Source: Halorussus ruber
GTDB lineage: Archaea; Halobacteriota; Halobacteria; Halobacteriales; Haladaptataceae
Assembly (NCBI RefSeq): GCF_004765785.1
Contig: NZ_SBIT01000018.1
Location: 1 to 64,000, forward strand
Reading direction: 5' to 3'
DNA: 64,000 nucleotides
Each line of letters starts with the position of its first letter. Within the stretch, counting starts at the first letter, position 1. The notes beneath the pieces are model-generated. The model ran no database searches. It saw nothing but the letters and a program-made list of their open reading frames with translations, and was not told where the DNA came from. The position numbers and the translations under genes are program-made. Positions 59,688 to 64,000 of this stretch are shown here, piece by piece.

Positions 59688-61226
59688 TTAGTCGTCGCTC
59701 TCGGTCTTGATGTCCGCGCTCAGGCCCTGCGCCATCTCGATGTCCTTCGAGTTGTTCATCGTCCACGCGGTGCGCTCGGTGACGGCCTCGATGGCCTCGC
59801 GGGCGCTCGGGTAGCCGTTGCCGGACTTCTTCACGCCGCCGAACGGAAGCTGGACCTCCGCGCCGATGCACGGCAGGTTGGCGTAGGCCAGACCGAGTTC
59901 CGCCTCGTCGCGGAACTGGTTGATCTGGCGGTAGTCCTCGGAGATGACCGCCCCGGCGAGTCCGTAGGGCGTGTTGTTGTGGATCTCCATCGCGCGGTCC
60001 ATGTCGCCGCTGTACTCGATGAGCGCGACGTGGGGACCGAAGACCTCCTCTTGGATACAGCGCAGGTCCTCGTCGTAGTCGATTTCGTAGACGAACGGAC
60101 CGACCCAGTAGCCCTCGTCGTGGCCCTCGGGAATCTCCTCGTCGTCGAGTTCCTCGCGGTCGACCAGCACGTTCGCGCCCTCCTCGCGGGCGAGGTCGTT
60201 GTACTTGCCGAACTTCTCGACCTGCTCCTCGTTGACCATCGGACCCATGAAGGTGTCCTCGTCGAGGGGGTCGCCGACAGAGACTTCCTGAGCGAGTTCA
60301 ACGTAGCGCTCCTTGAACTCGTCGTAGACCTCCTCGTGGACGATGAGGCGCTCGCTGGAGACACAGCGCTGGCCCGTCGTCTTGAACGAGGACATGATGG
60401 CCGAGTGGACCGCGATGTCGAGGTCGGCCTCCTCGGTGATGACGATGCCGTTCTTGCCGCCCATCTCACAGGCCGCGAGCTTGCCGGGTTCGCCGCCGAC
60501 CTTGCCCGCGATTTTGTGACCGACTTCCGAGGAGCCGGTGAACAGCACGGTGTCCACGCGGTCGTCCTCCACGATGGCGTTGCCAGCGTCGCCGAAGCCC
60601 TGCACCATGTTGAAGACGCCTTCGGGGACGCCCGCGTCTTCGAGCATCTCGGCGATGATCTGGCCGCACCACGGCGTCTGCTCGGCGGGCTTCCAGACGA
60701 CCGTGTTGCCCTCGACAAGCGCCAAGGCCATGTGCCAGAACGGGATGGCGACCGGGAAGTTCCACGGGGTGATACAGCCGATGACGCCCCGCGGTTTCCG
60801 GCGCATGTAGGCGTCCTTGCTCCCGATTTCGGAGGGGACCACGTCGCCGTGGGGGTGGCGGGCGTTGCCCGCGGCCCATTCGACCATGTGGGCGGCCTCG
60901 ACCACGTCGGCCTTGCCTTCCGAAATCTCCTTACCGCACTCTTTGGTCACGACTTCGCCGAGTTCGTCGGTGCGGTCCTTGAGTTCGTGGTAGACGTCCC
61001 AGAGGTACTCCGCGCGGTCGATGTACGAGAGGCTGGCCCACTCGTCCTCGGCCTCTTTGGCCGCCGCGAGGGCGTCGTCTACGTCCTGTTCGGTCCCGCG
61101 GTGGAACTCGCCCAGTACTTCCTGATTCGAGGGGTCGACGCTCTCGAACGTCTCGTCGCCGTGGCCCTCGGTCCACTCGCCGCCGATGTAGTGCTGGTAG
61201 GTCTCCTCGCTGGCTTGCTGGCTCAT
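59688..61226 (-). CDS. NAD(P)-dependent aldehyde dehydrogenase
   Basis: 512 residues, ALDH superfamily. Asn156 in TPWNFP, Glu254 in ACEMGGKNG and catalytic Cys288 in TTGQRCVSS are present, as is CIQEEVFGPHVALIEY. It oxidises an aldehyde to its acid in the cytoplasm; the N-terminal YIGGEWTEG and the C-terminal tail are like haloarchaeal succinate-semialdehyde or alpha-aminoadipic semialdehyde type enzymes, but the substrate is not certain. ATG at 61226 (MSQQAS). Monocistronic. Confidence 0.92.
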   Translation of the reverse strand: MSQQASEETYQHYIGGEWTEGHGDETFESVDPSNQEVLGEFHRGTEQDVDDALAAAKEAEDEWASLSYIDRAEYLWDVYHELKDRTDELGEVVTKECGKEISEGKADVVEAAHMVEWAAGNARHPHGDVVPSEIGSKDAYMRRKPRGVIGCITPWNFPVAIPFWHMALALVEGNTVVWKPAEQTPWCGQIIAEMLEDAGVPEGVFNMVQGFGDAGNAIVEDDRVDTVLFTGSSEVGHKIAGKVGGEPGKLAACEMGGKNGIVITEEADLDIAVHSAIMSSFKTTGQRCVSSERLIVHEEVYDEFKERYVELAQEVSVGDPLDEDTFMGPMVNEEQVEKFGKYNDLAREEGANVLVDREELDDEEIPEGHDEGYWVGPFVYEIDYDEDLRCIQEEVFGPHVALIEYSGDMDRAMEIHNNTPYGLAGAVISEDYRQINQFRDEAELGLAYANLPCIGAEVQLPFGGVKKSGNGYPSAREAIEAVTERTAWTMNNSKDIEMAQGLSADIKTESDD

Positions 61227-61355
61227 GCTCTGGCAAAAATTGGGACGGGCACGGATAAAAAGTCTCCCAATTCGGGTCACTCGCGCGAAAGCTCGGCGGT
61301 CTGTCACGCCCGAGGGCGGGCCGTCAGAGCCGAATTGTGACCTGTCAGCTCCGGC

Positions 61356-62165
61356 TCACTCGCCGTTGGCGTCGGCCAACTTCTCGATTTCGCCCTTGAC
61401 GCTCACCGCGTCGAAGTCGTGGTCGGGCCGGATGTTCACGAAGTCCAGAAACTCTCTCGCGGCGAGCAACTGGTCGGGCGAGTAGTGTCCCGCGGCGGCC
61501 GCGACCGCGGCGTTCGCGCCGATTCGGGGTTCGAGCGCGGCGAGGGCGCAGGCCAAGTCGTAGGACCGGGCCTCCTCGATGGCGTCCTCGCGGACCGTGG
61601 TCGCGTCGATGAAGTAGACCTCGCCGTCGTGGACGAGGACGTTCTCGCCCCGCAGGTCGCCGTGGGCGAGTCGGTGGTCGTGCATCGCGGAAAGCGACTC
61701 GAACACCTCCGGCGCGAGGAGTTCGACCTCCTCGGCGTTCATCTCCTCGAACGTCCGGAAGTCCGGCAGGTACTCCATCACGAGGACGGCCATGTCGTCC
61801 ACCTCGAAGACCTCGATTGGGGCGGGCGCGTTCAGCCCGATTTCCCGCATTCGCTCGGTGGCCTCCAACTCCTGTTCGGCCATCTCGACCGGCCCGGCAG
61901 AATGCTCGAAGAAGCCCTCGGTGCCCGACGAGAAGGCCCCGAGGTTGCGCGCCCCGGTAAAGAGCGCGTGGACCAGCGAGTTCTGTTTCGTGATGATTTT
62001 GACGAACCACCGCTCGTCCGCGACGCACGGCGTCGAGAGCCAGTTGTCGGCGTCGAGAAATTCGACCCGGAGTTCCGGCCGGTCGTAGCGACGGGCCATC
62101 TCCGCGAAGACCGCTTCGAGACGCTCCCACTCGATGGTGCCCCGCACCAGCCGCCGGATGCTCAT
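61356..62165 (-). CDS. RIO1-like protein kinase
   Basis: 269 residues, small kinase fold. ATP-binding Lys56 (WFVKIITK), hinge VMEYLPDF, catalytic loop HGDLRGENVLV (His168, Asp170, Asn175) and metal-binding Asp187 in YFIDATTV. No activation segment, as in RIO and lipopolysaccharide-type kinases. Unlike Rio1/Rio2, it has no winged-helix domain; a haloarchaeal RIO1-like group. Substrate unknown. Monocistronic. Confidence 0.82.
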   Translation of the reverse strand: MSIRRLVRGTIEWERLEAVFAEMARRYDRPELRVEFLDADNWLSTPCVADERWFVKIITKQNSLVHALFTGARNLGAFSSGTEGFFEHSAGPVEMAEQELEATERMREIGLNAPAPIEVFEVDDMAVLVMEYLPDFRTFEEMNAEEVELLAPEVFESLSAMHDHRLAHGDLRGENVLVHDGEVYFIDATTVREDAIEEARSYDLACALAALEPRIGANAAVAAAAGHYSPDQLLAAREFLDFVNIRPDHDFDAVSVKGEIEKLADANGE

Positions 62166-62253
62166 TACGCCCCCGACTAAGCGTCCGGTCCAAATAAACC
62201 CACTTGCCCTCCCCTGAAGTAGACTCCCACGACGAATCAGGGCGAGCAGGCGG

Positions 62254-63729
62254 TCAGATCAGCGACGCGACCACCGACGCGGCGTAGCCGACGACCGCCA
62301 GCGCCGCCAGAAGCAGGATGGACCTGAGCGAGGGCACCGACTCGCGCCCGAGCGACTCTCGACTCGGGAGCGACAGCGACGACCACCAGAGTTCGAGACT
62401 GCCCCAGACCGTCGCCACGCCGACCAGCGCAAACACCGCCAGCACGTCGTAGAAGCCCATCCACCACGGGAAGAAGTAGCCCAGCAGTCCGTTCTGGACC
62501 TCGACGGGCACGACGCTCCGGACCGACTCCTCGAATCGGTCGGCGAGTCCGGACGGCGCTTCGGCCCGATTCGATTCGAGGTCGGCCCTCGCGGCGCTCG
62601 AACCGCCCGCGCTCTCCTCGCCGGTTCCGAGGCGTTCGGCCTCGTAGGGTCGGTCTATCGGGAGTGTCCAGACGACTTCGCCCCGCCGGTTCACCTCGAA
62701 GACGCGGTCGCCGATGGTGTCGGTGACGAGGGTGTTGCCGTCGGGCAGGCGGTCGGCGTCGCGGGGCCACTGCATCTGCTCGTCGGTCCACGTCCACGTT
62801 CGCTTCCACCGGGCCTCACTCCCGTCTTCGCCGTTTTCACCGCCTACTCGCTGGTACTCCACGAGGCGGTCGTTCTCGGAGTCGGCGACGACCACCGCGG
62901 GACCGCCGCGCTCGCTCGGGATGTAGTCCGGATTGTGCTGTTCGCGGAGGACCTCGTAGTCGTTCTCGCTCCCGAGCGTCCAGTCGTCCACCATGCCCTC
63001 GCTCCGGTTCAGGAAGGCCACTTGGTCCTGATTTCGCAAATCGACCATGACGCGGCCGCCGTCCAGCAGTTCCACGTCGTTGAGATGGACCCAATCTTCG
63101 TCGTAGCTCCCGCCGCCGGTTATCGGCAGGTCGCTCTCGGCGGTCCACGTCCACTCGCGGATGCCCGATGTCGTGTTCACCACGAAGACGGCCTCGTTGC
63201 CGATGTCGCCGACCAAAATGTGCGAGTCGTTGATGACGTCCACGTCGTGCCACCGGCCGCCCTCCATCCGGTGAGCGTAGAGCCGGGTGCGCTCGCCCGT
63301 GGTCAGATTCAGGCGCTCGACCACGTTCCGGCGGCAGTCTCCTCGGTCGGCGAACAGGGGACCGCCGCCGCAGACCGACTCGTTGAGCCACGTCGTGGCG
63401 ACGTAGGTCACGGTCCGCTTACCCTCCGGACTCGGGTCCACGTCCCAGTAGGTGCTGTGGCGCTCGGTCTGGTAGAGGACGCTCCCGTTCGGTCGGAAGG
63501 CGACGAGTTCGCCCGAGAGGTCACGCATGTCTCCTCGCTGGACCGTGACGACGGTGACGCCCTGCCGGGGACCGACGACTTGCTCGCGTTCGCCCGGCGG
63601 TCGGTCGGCGGAGCGGTCGTACTGCTGGTTGGGCGACTGCCCGGCGGTCACGAATCCGGCGGCGAGCGAAGCCACCAACCCGAGGGCGACGACTGCGAGG
63701 AGGACTCTGGGCGGCGTGCGACCGTTCAC
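62254..63729 (-). CDS. Membrane-anchored arylsulfotransferase-like beta-propeller
   Basis: 491 residues. N-terminal signal or anchor helix LLAVVALGLVASLAAGFVTAG, then an ASST-type propeller (~50-385) with repeated WHDVDVINDSHILVGD, VHLNDVELLDGGRVMVDLRNQDQV and WPRDADRLPDGNTLVTDTIGDRVFEVNRRGEVVWTL. Two C-terminal helices (YDVLAVFALVGVATVWGSLELW and SILLLAALAVVGYAASVVASL) anchor it, so the propeller faces outside. Sulfotransfer between phenols is the family activity; the His ligands cannot be checked with certainty. Its divergent region shares 63730-63945 with the acyl-CoA dehydrogenase gene. Confidence 0.83.
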   Translation of the reverse strand: MNGRTPPRVLLAVVALGLVASLAAGFVTAGQSPNQQYDRSADRPPGEREQVVGPRQGVTVVTVQRGDMRDLSGELVAFRPNGSVLYQTERHSTYWDVDPSPEGKRTVTYVATTWLNESVCGGGPLFADRGDCRRNVVERLNLTTGERTRLYAHRMEGGRWHDVDVINDSHILVGDIGNEAVFVVNTTSGIREWTWTAESDLPITGGGSYDEDWVHLNDVELLDGGRVMVDLRNQDQVAFLNRSEGMVDDWTLGSENDYEVLREQHNPDYIPSERGGPAVVVADSENDRLVEYQRVGGENGEDGSEARWKRTWTWTDEQMQWPRDADRLPDGNTLVTDTIGDRVFEVNRRGEVVWTLPIDRPYEAERLGTGEESAGGSSAARADLESNRAEAPSGLADRFEESVRSVVPVEVQNGLLGYFFPWWMGFYDVLAVFALVGVATVWGSLELWWSSLSLPSRESLGRESVPSLRSILLLAALAVVGYAASVVASLI

Positions 63730-63945
63730 GCCCTTCGGATACGCCAGAGACCGACAACAGCGTTTCGGCGGGCGAGAGGCGGTCAGTCTCCAGCTTTGAA
63801 CAACAAACCCATATACTAAACAAATAAATATTTATTTTTAAATAATCATATTTATTTCCCGCTCTCCCGAGCTCAACGATACCCGAATCGGCGCTGGTCT
63901 CCGGGGTTCGGAGACTTTATACTACCACTCGCGCAAAAATTGCGT

Positions 63946-64000
63946 ATGGATTTCGGACTTCCCGACGAGCATCAGATGATTCGGGACGAAGTGCGTCGGT
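63946..64000 (+). CDS. Acyl-CoA dehydrogenase, 5' part only
   Basis: The first 18 codons, MDFGLPDEHQMIRDEVRR, are the N-terminus of an acyl-CoA dehydrogenase (FAD enzyme of beta-oxidation and amino-acid breakdown). The window ends here. A TATA-like CTTTATAC lies at 63915-63922, 31 bases before the ATG, suggesting a leaderless mRNA. Confidence 0.75.
   Translation, partial: MDFGLPDEHQMIRDEVRR

Overview
The window is a stretch of chromosome from a haloarchaeon (class Halobacteria). The evidence is high G+C with AT-rich promoter islands, strongly acidic proteins, many Tat (RRxxL) signal peptides, archaeal information-processing genes (L21e, RpoF, EF-1beta, TFE, Trm56) and many haloarchaea-only families (HalOD1, HEWD, DUF5803, zinc mini-proteins). 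A Halorussus/Haladaptatus-like genus is a guess only. I see no rRNA, tRNA, CRISPR array, prophage or intact insertion sequence. The right edge cuts an acyl-CoA dehydrogenase gene.

Layout. 0.2-5.1 kb: HalOD1 protein, type III RuBisCO, the operon L21e-rpoF-DUF655, and a PLP trans-sulfuration enzyme. 5.2-12.5 kb: a giant pentapeptide-repeat protein fused to a K+-channel module, a VOC protein, EF-1beta with a zinc mini-protein, a long FKBP, and a MinD-like ATPase paired with a P-loop-less RecA/KaiC-like protein. 12.6-20 kb: secreted or metal-related genes (solo peptide-binding lipoprotein, double cupredoxin, sulfite-oxidase-like molybdoenzyme, SlyD-type FKBP, WtpA/ModA-like binding protein). 20.5-25.9 kb: two divergent operons that look like an archaeal version of the bacterial ebo metabolite cluster (EboF-, EboB-, EboE- and EboC-like proteins), with an inositol-phosphate synthase where bacteria carry the EboD cyclase. 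26-36 kb: cupredoxin-PQQ sugar dehydrogenase, a second sugar-phosphate isomerase, two DUF4397 proteins, a thioesterase, TraB and M50 membrane proteins, PRC-barrel protein and purM. 37.3-46.2 kb: six tandem secreted subtilases followed directly by a BsuPI-type cytoplasmic protease-inhibitor gene. 46.3-64 kb: housekeeping genes (trm56, tfe, DUF2110, CinA-like, NAD kinase-like, PhoU-like, nitrilase, aldehyde dehydrogenase, RIO-like kinase, arylsulfotransferase).

Three things stand out. First, the ebo-like cluster, which suggests synthesis and membrane handling of a cyclitol-derived compound. Second, the subtilase array: each gene has its own leaderless-type promoter, propeptides and catalytic domains have been shuffled between paralogs, the last copy has lost its oxyanion-hole Asn, and a candidate immunity gene follows. 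Third, an intergenic hairpin element present in seven copies. Its ends are conserved, its internal stems change in a compensatory way, and in several copies it adjoins an array of 26-27 bp direct repeats. I know of no description of this element.
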